Source: Rhodopseudomonas palustris (GTDB taxonomy: Bacteria > Pseudomonadota > Alphaproteobacteria > Rhizobiales > Xanthobacteraceae). From it: a stretch of DNA of 64,000 bases. Both the position numbers and the translations under genes were made by a program. Shown here one piece after another: positions 54,913 to 63,910 of the stretch; within the stretch, counting starts at the first letter, position 1; each line of letters begins with the position of its first letter. The DNA is taken from NCBI GenBank assembly GCA_016215605.1, contig JACRJB010000049.1:1-64000 (forward strand), given 5' to 3'. The notes beneath the pieces are model-generated. The model had not been told where the DNA came from. It did no database searches and saw only the letters and a list, made by a program, of their open reading frames with translations.

Positions 54913-56738
54913 TGGATCTGTCGCTGATCCTCGACGTCGACAATCTTACCGTCGGGCCGCGCGCCCACGGCACGCCGCCGATTCTCGACGGCATCAGCTT
55001 CCGGCTGCACACGTCGGAGATCTTCGGCATCTATGCGGAGAGCGGCGGCGGCAAGACCGTGCTGAGCCGCGCGCTGGCCGACTGGCTGCCGGACAGTCTG
55101 ACCTATCGTGCCGGCCGCGTGCTGTTCGCCGGTCACGACACGCTGAAGAAGACGTCGACCAGCACCTTCAAGGTCGGTCGCGACATCGCCTACATCGGGT
55201 CGAAGCCGCAGTCGTCGCTCGATCCGACCATGCCGGTTGGCGTCCAGATCGCCGAGAAGCTGCACAGCGTGCGGCCGGAGTGGAACCCGAAGGAATGCCG
55301 CGAGCGCGTCATTCAGCTGCTCGGCGAGGTGCGGATTCCGTCGCCGGCGGAGCGCTACTACGAATATCCGTCGAAATTCTCCGGCGGCATGATGCAGCGC
55401 GCGATGATCGTCGATGCGATCTGCGCCGAGCCGGCGGTGCTGATCGCCGACAACATCACCCAGCCGCTCGACGTCACCATCGCGGCGCAGATCGTGGCGC
55501 TGCTGCACGATCTCTGCCTGCGCCACAAGATGGCGACGATTTATCTCACCTCGTCGCTGCCGATCCTCGGCCAGTTCGGCAAGCGCACCGCGGTGCTGCA
55601 TCACGGACGCTTCGTCGAGCAGCAGCCGTTCGAGCAACTGATCGCCGCCCCGCAGACCGAGGCCGCCCGCAGCGCGATCGACAGCGTGCCGCGGATCTGG
55701 TCGGCCGGCGAGGGGCCGCCGGTTCGCCGCCATGCCGAGGGCGAGGCGCCGCTGATGCGGGTCGCGGGCGTACATCGGACGTATCGCCAGCGTAAGCGCG
55801 GCACGTTCAACACCTATCGCAACATCCAGGCGGTGCGCGGCGTCACGCTCGACATCATGCCGCGCGAGAATTTCGGTATCGTCGGCGAATCCGGCTGCGG
55901 CAAGTCGACGTTGACGCGGATGCTGGCCTGGCTGGAAACGCCCGACACCGGCACGCTCGTGCTCGGCGGCACGGATCTCGCGAAGCTGTCGCCGCGCGAG
56001 CTGATCCGCAAGCGCAACGAATTCCAGCTGCTGCTGCAGGATCCCTACACGGCGTTGCCGCCGCGCACCACGGTCGGCCGCATGATCGAAGAGAGCCTGC
56101 GGATCCGCGGCGGGATCCCGCGCAAGGAGATGCGCACGAAGGTGACCGCCGCGATGGCGGAGGTCGGCCTGCCGGCCAAGTTGTACGACGCGCTGCCGAA
56201 CGCGCTGTCGACCGGCGAGCGCCAGCGCATCTCGATCGCGCGTGCGCTGATCCTCGATCCCAAGCTGCTGATCCTCGACGAGACGCTGTCGGCGATCGAC
56301 CAGCGCGAGCAAAGCAAGCTGATCGATCTGTTCTCCCGGCTGCAGGCCAAGAACGATCTCACTTACGTGTTCATCTCGCACGATCTGGCGATGGTGCGCA
56401 AAGTCTGCACCCGGATCGCCGTGATGTATCTCGGCGAGATGGTGGAGATCGCCGACAACCGCGACCTGTTCTTCGATCCGCAGCATCCCTACACCAAGGC
56501 GCTCTTGTCGGCGGCGCCGACGCTAGAGGAGAAACCGTTCAACGCCGCCGACTTCCTGCTCGAAGGCGAGCCGCCGAGCCCGATCGACATCCCCCCCGGC
56601 TGCAGCTTCGCCTCGCGCTGCCCGAAAGCGTTTGGACGGTGCCGTGTGGAAACCCCGCGGCTGCGGGAGCATCAGCCGGGCCGGTTCGCTGCGTGTCATC
56701 TGCTCGACAGCGCCGAGGCGGAGACAGCGGCGGCGTAA
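54912..56738 (+). CDS. Fused ABC ATPase (DppD-DppF) with asymmetric sites
   Basis: A 608-residue protein with two nucleotide-binding domains (about 1-265 and 280-600). Domain 1 has Walker A ESGGGKT (43-49), Q-loop Gln100 and a canonical FSGGM signature (157-161), but the Walker B glutamate is Asn181 (VLIADNITQPLD) and the H-loop histidine is Ser214. Domain 2 has Walker A GESGCGKS (325-332), Walker B LLILDETLSAID with Glu457, and H-loop His490 (FISHDLAMV), but its signature reads LSTGE. So one composite site is degenerate and the other intact. The C-terminus has the Cys-containing OppF-type tail (PPGCSFASRCPKAFGRC). It completes the importer. Confidence 0.93.
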   Translation: MDLSLILDVDNLTVGPRAHGTPPILDGISFRLHTSEIFGIYAESGGGKTVLSRALADWLPDSLTYRAGRVLFAGHDTLKKTSTSTFKVGRDIAYIGSKPQSSLDPTMPVGVQIAEKLHSVRPEWNPKECRERVIQLLGEVRIPSPAERYYEYPSKFSGGMMQRAMIVDAICAEPAVLIADNITQPLDVTIAAQIVALLHDLCLRHKMATIYLTSSLPILGQFGKRTAVLHHGRFVEQQPFEQLIAAPQTEAARSAIDSVPRIWSAGEGPPVRRHAEGEAPLMRVAGVHRTYRQRKRGTFNTYRNIQAVRGVTLDIMPRENFGIVGESGCGKSTLTRMLAWLETPDTGTLVLGGTDLAKLSPRELIRKRNEFQLLLQDPYTALPPRTTVGRMIEESLRIRGGIPRKEMRTKVTAAMAEVGLPAKLYDALPNALSTGERQRISIARALILDPKLLILDETLSAIDQREQSKLIDLFSRLQAKNDLTYVFISHDLAMVRKVCTRIAVMYLGEMVEIADNRDLFFDPQHPYTKALLSAAPTLEEKPFNAADFLLEGEPPSPIDIPPGCSFASRCPKAFGRCRVETPRLREHQPGRFAACHLLDSAEAETAAA

Positions 56739-56921
56739 GCGAGCAGCCTCGCAACTCATGTGCCCCGGACGCTGCGCAGCGCGCCGCTCTTGCGGCGTGG
56801 TGCGCTGCAGATCCGGGGCCGTTACGGACACGGACGTAGCGTTCGTTACGGTCCCGGTTCTGCGAAACGGCACTCCGTGCCGCATCGCGCCCGGGACACC
56901 GGTCTTCTCATCACGCTTGTT

Positions 56922-57005
56922 CGTCATTGCGAGGAGCGAAGCGACGAAGCAATCCAGCGCCACGCGCCGCCGCCGCTGGATTGCTTCGCTTCGCTCGCAA
57001 TGACG
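56922..57005. repeat. Palindromic intergenic repeat
   Basis: The left arm (cgtcattgcgaggagcgaag, 56922 onward, continuing to caatccagc) and right arm (gctggattgcttcgcttcgc, then tcgcaatgacg, to 57005) are reverse complements over about 30 bases. It lies between the convergent ABC operon and carbamoylase gene. This cgtcattgcgagcgaagc text is a familiar dispersed repeat of related genomes. Confidence 0.8.
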
Positions 57006-57031
57006 TAGGGTTGGGCAGGGCGCGCGCGCCG

Positions 57032-58249
57032 CTACTCGGCCGTCACCAACCGCCACAGCGTCTCGGCCAGCACCGCCAGGCCCTTGTCCAGCGCCTCAGG
57101 CGCGGTGAATTCGTGGGCGTTGTGGCTGAGGCCGTTGTGGCTGGGGACGAAGATCAGCGTCGCGGGCACGCGCTTCTGCAGCGCCAGCGCGTCGTGGCCG
57201 GCGACGGTCTTCATCCGCATCGAGCTGAAGCCGAGATCGTCGGCGACGCGCTCGACGAGCGTGACGCCCGCCGCATCGAGCGACGCCGTGCCCCGGCGTT
57301 CGTCGATCGCGATCGAGGCGGAGACGCCGAGCGGCGCGATCGCCGCATCGATTCGCGACAGGAAGCGGTCGCCGATCGCGGTGGCGACGGATTCGTCCTC
57401 GTGGCGAATCTCGAACCACACCTGCACGCGCGCCGGCACGACGTTCGGCGAATTCGGGTAGACGCTGATCCGCGCCGCGGAGGCGTGGGCGCCTTGCTCC
57501 AGGTCTTCGTACAACATGTCGATGCAGCGCGCGGCGGCGCGCAGCGCATCGCGGCGGCGCGGCATCGGCATCGGGCCGGTGTGCGACGCCTCGCCTTCGA
57601 ACACCACCGAGATTTTCCGCGCCGACCAGGCGCCCTCGACCAGACCGATCTGGGTTCCGCTGTCTTCCAGCCGCGCGCCCTGTTCGATGTGGAGTTCGAC
57701 ATAGCGCAGCGGCGAAAGCGGCAGCGTGCCGGCGCCGCGATAGCCGATCGCCCCGAGCGCATCGCCGAGCGTGATGCCGTCGCCGTCCGCGAGCATCAGC
57801 GCGTGCTCGAGCGATTGCGTGCCGGCATAGACGGAGCTGCCGGTCAGGCTCGGCTGAAACCGTGCGCCTTCCTCGTTGGTCCAATTCACCACCGCGAGGT
57901 TGCGCCGCGCCGCGCCGGGCATCGCGGCGGCGCGGGCCGCGATCGTCTCCACCGCGAGCAGCCCCGCCAGCACGCCATAGACGCCGTCGTAGCGTCCGCC
58001 GGTCGGCTGGCTGTCGAGATGCGAGCCGACCAGCACGACATCGGGCGAGTCCGGCGCCAGCAGCGCGGTGCCGAACATGTTGCCGATCGCGTCGATATCG
58101 AACTTCAGGCCGCGTTGCGCGATCTCGGTGGCGAAGCGGTCGCGTGCCGCCTGGTCCTCTCGTGTGCCGGTGAGGCGGCAGACGCCGCCATTGTCGGTCG
58201 CGCCAAAGGCCGCGAAGGCGGACAGCAGGTCGTGCAGTTGCTGGACCAT
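57032..58249 (-). CDS. Zn-dependent N-carbamoyl-amino acid hydrolase/allantoate amidohydrolase family
   Basis: A 405-residue M20-type amidohydrolase. Metal ligands appear in VLVGSHLDSQPTGGRYDGVY (His, Asp), NWTNEEGARFQPSLTGSSVY (Glu pair) and LRYVELHIEQGARLE (His), with the last one in VPSHNGLSHNAHEFTA. The dimerisation segment GEASHTGPMPMPRRRDALRA is family-typical. Members hydrolyse N-carbamoyl amino acids, ureidoglycolate or allantoate. The ATG at 58249 follows aaggagacgccc and lies 11 bases after the amidase stop, so the two form an operon. Confidence 0.92.
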   Translation of the reverse strand: MVQQLHDLLSAFAAFGATDNGGVCRLTGTREDQAARDRFATEIAQRGLKFDIDAIGNMFGTALLAPDSPDVVLVGSHLDSQPTGGRYDGVYGVLAGLLAVETIAARAAAMPGAARRNLAVVNWTNEEGARFQPSLTGSSVYAGTQSLEHALMLADGDGITLGDALGAIGYRGAGTLPLSPLRYVELHIEQGARLEDSGTQIGLVEGAWSARKISVVFEGEASHTGPMPMPRRRDALRAAARCIDMLYEDLEQGAHASAARISVYPNSPNVVPARVQVWFEIRHEDESVATAIGDRFLSRIDAAIAPLGVSASIAIDERRGTASLDAAGVTLVERVADDLGFSSMRMKTVAGHDALALQKRVPATLIFVPSHNGLSHNAHEFTAPEALDKGLAVLAETLWRLVTAE

Positions 58250-58260
58250 GGGCGTCTCCT

Positions 58261-59661
58261 TCACGCCCGCGGCGTCAGCGGCCAGTCCATCGTCACCTCG
58301 CGCAGTTGCTCGAGCGCCTTGGCGACCTGCAGCACGCCGAGATCGTCGCAGCGATGGCCGATCACCTGGACGCCGATCGGCAGATGCCGGTCGTCGAACG
58401 CGGTGCAGACCGTCGCGGCCGGCTGGCCGGTCTGGTTGAACATCGCGGTGAAGATGGTGTGGGCGAGCGGCACCTCGCGCGACACGCCGGGCTCCTCGGC
58501 CGGGAAGTTCACCACCGGCAGCACCGGCGCGATCACGTAGTCCCAGCCTTCGAACGCGGCGAGCAGCGCGGTCTTCATTTTCCCGATCGCGCCGAGCGCC
58601 CGATACATCTCGGCGCCGGAATGCCGTTCGCCGCCGAGCGCCCAGGCTTTCACATCCGGATTGATGCCGTCGTCGCCATGCGGCGGCAGGCCGCTGACTT
58701 CGACGAAGCCGCGCACCTGCAGGAACAGATCGATCGGCGCGTAGCCGTCGAAATCGAGCGGCGGCGCCATCGGCTCGACGATCGCGCCGGCGCCGGCGAG
58801 CAGGCGGCCGGCGGCCTCGATCGCGGCGCGCACCGCGGGCTCCGGCTTGGCGCCGAACCCCATGTCGGTGAGCACGCCGATGCGCAGGCCCTTGATGTCG
58901 CGGCCGAGGCGCTGGTGATACTGCGTGCCGTCGTTCGGGAAGCTCCAGGTGTCGCGCTCGTCGGCGCGCGTCAGCACGGTGAGCAGCCGCGCCGCATCGT
59001 CGACGCTGCGCGCCATCGGGCCGGCCATCCGCATCGTATCGGCCGGCAGATGCGGGATGCGGCCGTGCGTCGGCTTCAGCGAGGCGAGGCCGCAATGCCC
59101 GGCCGGCAGCCGCACCGAGCCGGCGATGTCGGTGCCGACCGACACCAGCCCGGCGCCCGCCGCGACCGAGGCGCCGGCGCCGGCCGAGGAGCCGCCGGTG
59201 TTCCACTTCAGGCCCCACGGATTGCGGGTGATGCCGTGCATCGAGCTGACGCCGGCGGCGAGCAGGCCGCAATCCGGCATCGTGGTCTTGGCGAAGATCA
59301 CCGCGCCGCTCTCTCGCAGCGCGATCGCCGGCGGCGAATCGTAGCTCGACGGCGGCAGCTCCGCATTGGCCTTGATGCCGTGCAGATACGGCCAGCCGAC
59401 CATCGCGACGCTGTCCTTGACGGTCATCGGCACGCCGTCGAGCGGGCCGGCCGGCGTGTTCGTCTTCCACCGCGCCTCGGAGGCGCGCGCGGCGCTCAGC
59501 GCTTCGTCCGGGCGGAAGCAGAACAGCGCGTTGATGGCGGGATTGACGGCCTCGGCATGCGCCATGACGGTTTGCAGCACCTCGACCGGCGACAGCGTGC
59601 GCGCCGCGTAGGCGTCGGCGAGGTCGCCGAGGTTCATGGCAATCAGCTGTTCAATCGACAT
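58261..59661 (-). CDS. Amidase signature-family enzyme
   Basis: A 466-residue amidase. The Ser-cisSer-Lys triad is visible: lysine in GVPMTVKDSVAM, cis-serine in WNTGGSSAGAGASVAAGAG, and nucleophile serine in VGTDIAGSVRLPAGHCGLAS. FGLKPTHGRIP-type text (SLKPTHGRIPHLPADT) is also present. It hydrolyses an amide to acid and ammonia or amine; the substrate is unknown. The start at 59661 (MSIEQLIAMN) follows a ggag at good spacing. It is upstream of the carbamoylase in a two-gene operon. Confidence 0.92.
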   Translation of the reverse strand: MSIEQLIAMNLGDLADAYAARTLSPVEVLQTVMAHAEAVNPAINALFCFRPDEALSAARASEARWKTNTPAGPLDGVPMTVKDSVAMVGWPYLHGIKANAELPPSSYDSPPAIALRESGAVIFAKTTMPDCGLLAAGVSSMHGITRNPWGLKWNTGGSSAGAGASVAAGAGLVSVGTDIAGSVRLPAGHCGLASLKPTHGRIPHLPADTMRMAGPMARSVDDAARLLTVLTRADERDTWSFPNDGTQYHQRLGRDIKGLRIGVLTDMGFGAKPEPAVRAAIEAAGRLLAGAGAIVEPMAPPLDFDGYAPIDLFLQVRGFVEVSGLPPHGDDGINPDVKAWALGGERHSGAEMYRALGAIGKMKTALLAAFEGWDYVIAPVLPVVNFPAEEPGVSREVPLAHTIFTAMFNQTGQPAATVCTAFDDRHLPIGVQVIGHRCDDLGVLQVAKALEQLREVTMDWPLTPRA

Positions 59662-59866
59662 CGTCCACTCCGCAGCCGCCCCGGACATGCGGGGCCTTTC
59701 CCTTCGGAATAGCGGAGTTTCCGAACCGGCAAACGACGGGAGATTTCATCGGCACGATTTGGTGGAACAGCGGGCATCCCCTTTGCGGCGATCCTGAGGA
59801 AACTTTACGCAGGAGACATGCCCGTGCCGCCGACGGCATGCGGCGCGCGCCAGGTCGGGAGTTTGA

Positions 59867-60820
59867 ATGATCAGTTTCGACGCGCAGATCGAGCAGGTTC
59901 GCAGTCACGTCGCCGCCGTGCCGGGCTGGAGCGGCCGATCGCTGGTGATCGAGCCGGCACTGTCCGTGCTGGCGTCGCCGAGCTGGCGCGGCGTCGACGG
60001 CGCGCCGTGGCGGGCCACCGACAAGGCCAGCGGCGAAAGCCTGTTCGTCAAGGCGATGGACCCGGACGCGGCGCTGTATATCGACGTCGCCTGCGCCTTC
60101 GAGGCGGCGCAGCGCGCCTCCGATCTCGGTATCGGTCCCAAGGTATTCGTCGCCGACGTCGCCACGGGCGTGCTGGTGATGGAAGATCTCAACGCCGGCT
60201 GGCGCGTCGGCACGCTGGAGCGGATGCTCGATCCCAAGCTGGTCGACGCGGTGATCGCCGCGCGCAAGACATTCAGCGACGGTCCGCCGCTGCCGCGCAG
60301 CGCGAGCGTGTTCGCGGAGATCGAGCGGTTCTATCAGGCGGTGAAGGAGATCGGCGCGCAACTGCCGTCCGACATCGACTGGATGATGGCGGAGCTGCGC
60401 TTCGCCGCGGCGGCGCTGGCGAACGTGAAGGTCGAGACCGTGCCGATCCACGGCGACGGCAACGTCTCCAACATCCTGATCAGCGACGCCGGCGAGGTGA
60501 GGCTGATCGACTGGGACCGCGCCGGCAATGCCGATCCGCTGGAAGACCTCGGCAGCTTCCTGGTCGAAGCGTTCGACCGCGAGCCGGAAGCCCGCGACGC
60601 CTTCATCCGCGCCACCGGCGGCTTCGACGAGGCGGCATTCAACCGCACCCGGATCTACGGCATCGCCGACGATCTGCGGCACGGCCTGATCGGCGCGTTG
60701 CTGTCGGCGAAATCGCCGCGCAACACCTTCGAGTTCTACAAATTCGCGAGCTGGCGCTTCCTGCGCTGTTCGATGGCCGTGCGCGAGCAGCGCTTCGGCG
60801 ACATGGTTCGGAGGGTGTGA
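59867..60820 (+). CDS. APH/choline kinase-like phosphotransferase 1
   Basis: A 317-residue protein with a eukaryotic-kinase-like fold. The Brenner motif is VPIHGDGNVSNILI (H-x-D-x4-N) and the metal-binding aspartates lie in EVRLIDWDRAGNADPLEDLG; a nucleotide-binding lysine is in ESLFVKAMDPDAAL. These are signs of an active small-molecule kinase of the aminoglycoside/choline kinase group. The ATG at 59867 starts MISFDAQIEQ. It overlaps the next gene by one base, and both are divergent from the amidase across 205 bases. Confidence 0.82.
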   Translation: MISFDAQIEQVRSHVAAVPGWSGRSLVIEPALSVLASPSWRGVDGAPWRATDKASGESLFVKAMDPDAALYIDVACAFEAAQRASDLGIGPKVFVADVATGVLVMEDLNAGWRVGTLERMLDPKLVDAVIAARKTFSDGPPLPRSASVFAEIERFYQAVKEIGAQLPSDIDWMMAELRFAAAALANVKVETVPIHGDGNVSNILISDAGEVRLIDWDRAGNADPLEDLGSFLVEAFDREPEARDAFIRATGGFDEAAFNRTRIYGIADDLRHGLIGALLSAKSPRNTFEFYKFASWRFLRCSMAVREQRFGDMVRRV

Positions 60821-61776
60821 TGTCGATCAAGCGTCGCGTCGGCGAGGCCGGCACCGTCCATGAATCCGTGCTGGAAGCCGCGGTCACACGCGTGCCGCAA
60901 TGGCAGGGTCGCGGCTTCAGCTATGCGCCGCTGGTCGGCGGGTTGATGAACCAGAACTGGATCGTCGAGATCGACGGCGACGAGCGTCGTTACTTCGTCA
61001 AGGTTCCGGGCGAAGGCTCGGAAATGTTCATCGATCGCGTCACCGCCAACGAGGCGGCGCGCAACGCCCATGCGATGGCGATCGCGCCGGAGGTGGTGTT
61101 CTTCGATGCCGAGGACGGGCTCGAAGTCAGCGAATTCCTCGAAGGCTATCGTGCCTGCACCAACGGCGATTTCGGCGATCCGTCGATCCAGTCCGACGTG
61201 CTGGCGCTGTATCGCAAACTGCATGCCGGCCCGGCGCTGGCGCAGACCAAGACGATCTTCGACATGATCGAGGAACACATCGAGCAGGGCCGCGAACTCG
61301 GCGCGCATTTTCCGGCCGACATGGCGTGGATCGAGCACCGCTACCGCCAGGCCAAGGACGCCTTCCTCGCGTCCGGCCTCGATCTGGTGCCGTGCTTCAA
61401 CGATCCGATGCCCGGCAACTTCCTGATCAGCGCCGATCCCTCGGCGCCGAAGCCGATGCGGCTGATCGACTACGAATTCGCCTCGAACAACGAGCGCAGC
61501 TACGAGCTCGGCGTGCTGTTCGCCGAGATGTTCTTCGACGAGCAGCTGACGCTCGGCCTGATCGAGCAATATTGCGGCGAGGTCCGCCCGTCGATGGTGG
61601 CGCGCGTGATTCTCAATCGCGCGCTCGCCGACGTCAAATGGGCGTCCTGGGCGGTGGTCAACCGCAAGCTCAAGGAATGGGATTTCGACTATCAGAAATA
61701 CGGCATCTGGAAATACATGCGCGCCCGCAGCCTGATGTATGATCCGCGCTGGGACAGCTGGCTGCGGATGGTGTGA
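60820..61776 (+). CDS. Choline/ethanolamine kinase-like phosphotransferase 2
   Basis: A 318-residue relative of the preceding gene product. LVGGLMNQNWIVEIDGDERR and the lysine in YFVKVPGEG are the choline kinase-type N-lobe; the catalytic segment is LVPCFNDPMPGNFLI, in which the usual histidine of H-x-D-x4-N is Phe, while the aspartate and asparagine remain, and the metal motif is RLIDYEFASNNERSYELGVL. The ATG at 60820 overlaps the previous stop (tgatg). The pair may act on one substrate in sequence or as a heterodimer; that is inference. Confidence 0.83.
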   Translation: MSIKRRVGEAGTVHESVLEAAVTRVPQWQGRGFSYAPLVGGLMNQNWIVEIDGDERRYFVKVPGEGSEMFIDRVTANEAARNAHAMAIAPEVVFFDAEDGLEVSEFLEGYRACTNGDFGDPSIQSDVLALYRKLHAGPALAQTKTIFDMIEEHIEQGRELGAHFPADMAWIEHRYRQAKDAFLASGLDLVPCFNDPMPGNFLISADPSAPKPMRLIDYEFASNNERSYELGVLFAEMFFDEQLTLGLIEQYCGEVRPSMVARVILNRALADVKWASWAVVNRKLKEWDFDYQKYGIWKYMRARSLMYDPRWDSWLRMV

Positions 61777-61809
61777 GGTGCGCGACGCTGCCGCTCGCGC
61801 GACGCCCGA

Positions 61810-63033
61810 TCAGCCCGCCGGCGCGTTGCGGCGGCCGGGCTGAAGCGTGACAAGCCAGACCAGCAGGCCCGCCAGGGCGAAGCCGGCGCCCAGCATCGCC
61901 ACGCCGGTCCAGCCTGCGGCCGCGAACGCCAGGGTCGAGGTGATCGCGCCCGGCGCGCTGCCGACCGAGTAGAACAGCATATAGCCGCCGATCAGCCGGC
62001 TCCGCGCTTCGGGATGGCGGCTCACCAGGATGCTCTGATTGGTGACGTGAATCGCCTGGACGGCCAGGTCGAGAACGACGATGCCGACGACCAGCGCGGG
62101 GATCGACCTCGGCAGCAGGGCGATCAGAGCCCACGAGGCGAACAGCAGCGCCAGCGAACTTCCGGTGATCCATCGATCGAAGCCGCGGTCGGCCAGTCTG
62201 CCGGCGGAACTCGCCGCAAGCGCGCCCGCCATCCCGACCAGTCCGAACAAGCCGATCTGCGTATGCGAATAGCCGTATGGCTCGGCGCTGAGCGGCAGCA
62301 CCAGCGATGTCCATAACGTGCTGAACGACGCGAAGCTGAGCATCGCCAGGATGCCTCGAACCAGCGCGATTCGATCATTCGCGAACAGCCGCGGAATCGA
62401 GCGGACGGCGACCGCATAGCTGTCGTGGCTGTCGGGCGCGAGGCCGCGGGGAAGGATGCGCGCGAGCACGCAGGTCATGGCGAAGATCAGGACGGCGGAC
62501 ACCGCATAGACGCTGCGCCAGCCGCCGAGGTCCGCGAGCAACCCCGCGACCGATCGTGCGGCCAGAATGCCGATCACGATGCCGCTGGTGACGGTGCCGA
62601 TCGCTTTGCCGTGTTCCGCCGGTGCGGCCAGCGTCGCGGCGAACGCCACCAGCACCTGGACCAGGACGGCAAGACAGCCGACCGCCGCCATGCCGACGAA
62701 CAGCATGGCTTCGGTCCGGGCCATCGCAATCGCCACGAGCGCGATCGTCGAGAGAACGCCCTGAACGATGATCAGTGTGCGGCGATCGATCAGATCGCCC
62801 AGCGGGACGATGAAGATCAGGCCCAGCCCGTAGCCGACCTGCGTCAGCATCACCACGCCGCCGATCACCGCCGGAGCGATGTCGAAATCGGCGGCGATCG
62901 CGTCGAGCAGCGGCTGCGCATAGTAAATATTGGCGACGCTGAGGCCCGCCGCCGCCGCGAAAACGAGTAGCACAACAGCCGGCAGGGCGTTCTCGGCCGG
63001 AGGAGAGTTGGGATTGCCGGAACCGCTTCGCAT
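61810..63033 (-). CDS. MFS transporter
   Basis: A 407-residue, 12-helix major facilitator. MFS motifs are seen in VGYGLGLIFIVPLGDLIDRR (G-x-L-a-D-r-x-G/R-r type) and again in LFGLVGMAGALAASSAGRLA then DRGFDRW. The N-terminus VANIYYAQPLLDAIAADFDI resembles the arabinose/drug-exporter-like subgroup containing YNIM-like proteins. It is divergent from an HxlR regulator gene, with an inverted repeat 24 bases before its start, so it is likely an exporter under HxlR control. Confidence 0.9.
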   Translation of the reverse strand: MRSGSGNPNSPPAENALPAVVLLVFAAAAGLSVANIYYAQPLLDAIAADFDIAPAVIGGVVMLTQVGYGLGLIFIVPLGDLIDRRTLIIVQGVLSTIALVAIAMARTEAMLFVGMAAVGCLAVLVQVLVAFAATLAAPAEHGKAIGTVTSGIVIGILAARSVAGLLADLGGWRSVYAVSAVLIFAMTCVLARILPRGLAPDSHDSYAVAVRSIPRLFANDRIALVRGILAMLSFASFSTLWTSLVLPLSAEPYGYSHTQIGLFGLVGMAGALAASSAGRLADRGFDRWITGSSLALLFASWALIALLPRSIPALVVGIVVLDLAVQAIHVTNQSILVSRHPEARSRLIGGYMLFYSVGSAPGAITSTLAFAAAGWTGVAMLGAGFALAGLLVWLVTLQPGRRNAPAG

Positions 63034-63056
63034 CGAGGCCTCGTTGTCGAATATTT

Positions 63057-63073
63057 GGTCTCAACATAAGACC
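63057..63073. promoter_or_regulatory. Inverted repeat, candidate HxlR operator
   Basis: The arms ggtct and agacc flank 7 bases, 24 bases before the MFS start in the region shared with the divergent HxlR gene. HxlR proteins typically bind short inverted repeats between their own gene and a divergent target. The arms are short, so the call is tentative. Confidence 0.4.
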
Positions 63074-63165
63074 TCTTGCGTCGAGACTGTTCTAGTTCTA
63101 TTTTAGGACCACTCAAGCGGTTCATCGTTTGATGGAAAAGATCCGACCTTTCTGCACGCACTGAG

Positions 63166-63272
63166 TCCTCATCCTGAGGAGCCCGGCGAAGCCGGGCGTC
63201 TCGAAGGATGGGGCAACGCATCCCATTCGGCCCATGGTTCGAGACGGCGCTACGCGCCTCCTCACCATGAGG
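63166..63272. repeat. Intergenic repeat with terminal and internal palindromes
   Basis: The block has three hairpins: cctcatcctgagg (63167-63179), gcccggcgaagccgggc (63181-63197), and ggcgctacgcgcc near 63246-63258. It ends with ctcaccatgagg. This tcctcatcctgaggag...ctcaccatgagg element is a dispersed repeat of Bradyrhizobium-like genomes. It lies in the 315-base gap upstream of the HxlR gene. Confidence 0.75.
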
Positions 63273-63349
63273 TTGTGATGTGGCAGGCGTTCTGATCTTC
63301 AGCTCTGAGTCGATGAAAAGCAGAAGTGCTCTAGAGACGGAGCGGCGTG

Positions 63350-63874
63350 ATGGTGAAACGGACCAGTCTGCAGACCGCCGGATGCCCGGTCGCGCGGGCG
63401 CTCGATGTGATCGGCGACTGGTGGTCGCTGCTGATCATCCGCGACGCCTTCGATGGCGTGCGACGGTTCGGCGAGTTTCAGGAGGGCCTCGGCATCGCCA
63501 AGGGAATGCTGGCGACCCGGCTGCGCGATCTGACCGAGCGCGGCATCCTGGAAACGGCGCCGGCGTCCGACGGCAGTGCTTACAGGGAATACGTTCTGAC
63601 GGAGAAGGGCCGCGGCCTGTTTCTCGTCGTCGTGGCGCTGCGCCAATGGGGCGAGGCCCATCTCTACAAACCGACCGAACAGCGCTCCACATTGGTCGAG
63701 GCGAAGTCCGGGGCTGCCGTCGCCAGGCTCGAACTCCGCGCGAAAGACGGCCGCGTGCTGAGCTGGGCCGAAACCAAGGTGCAACAACCGGCCGCTGTGT
63801 CTTGCGGCCCGAAATTACGTCGTCCGAAGGCGCAACGCGTTCGTGCGCCCGCTCGGAGCCGCGTCGCTCGCTAA
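63350..63874 (+). CDS. HxlR-family transcriptional regulator
   Basis: A 174-residue regulator. The winged-helix HxlR signature CPVARALDVIGDWWSLLIIR, FGEFQEGLGIAKGMLATRLR and LTERGILETAPASDGSAYRE then YVLTEKGRGL is complete; the N-terminal cysteine before P-V-A-R is the conserved redox/ligand-sensing one. The C-terminal 60 residues are basic and longer than usual. The ATG at 63350 follows ggag; the GTG at 63347 is an alternative. It is divergent from the MFS gene. Confidence 0.9.
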   Translation: MVKRTSLQTAGCPVARALDVIGDWWSLLIIRDAFDGVRRFGEFQEGLGIAKGMLATRLRDLTERGILETAPASDGSAYREYVLTEKGRGLFLVVVALRQWGEAHLYKPTEQRSTLVEAKSGAAVARLELRAKDGRVLSWAETKVQQPAAVSCGPKLRRPKAQRVRAPARSRVAR

Positions 63875-63910
63875 CCGGATCCTCCTCCGCGAGCGGCGGT
63901 TCGATCGTTG

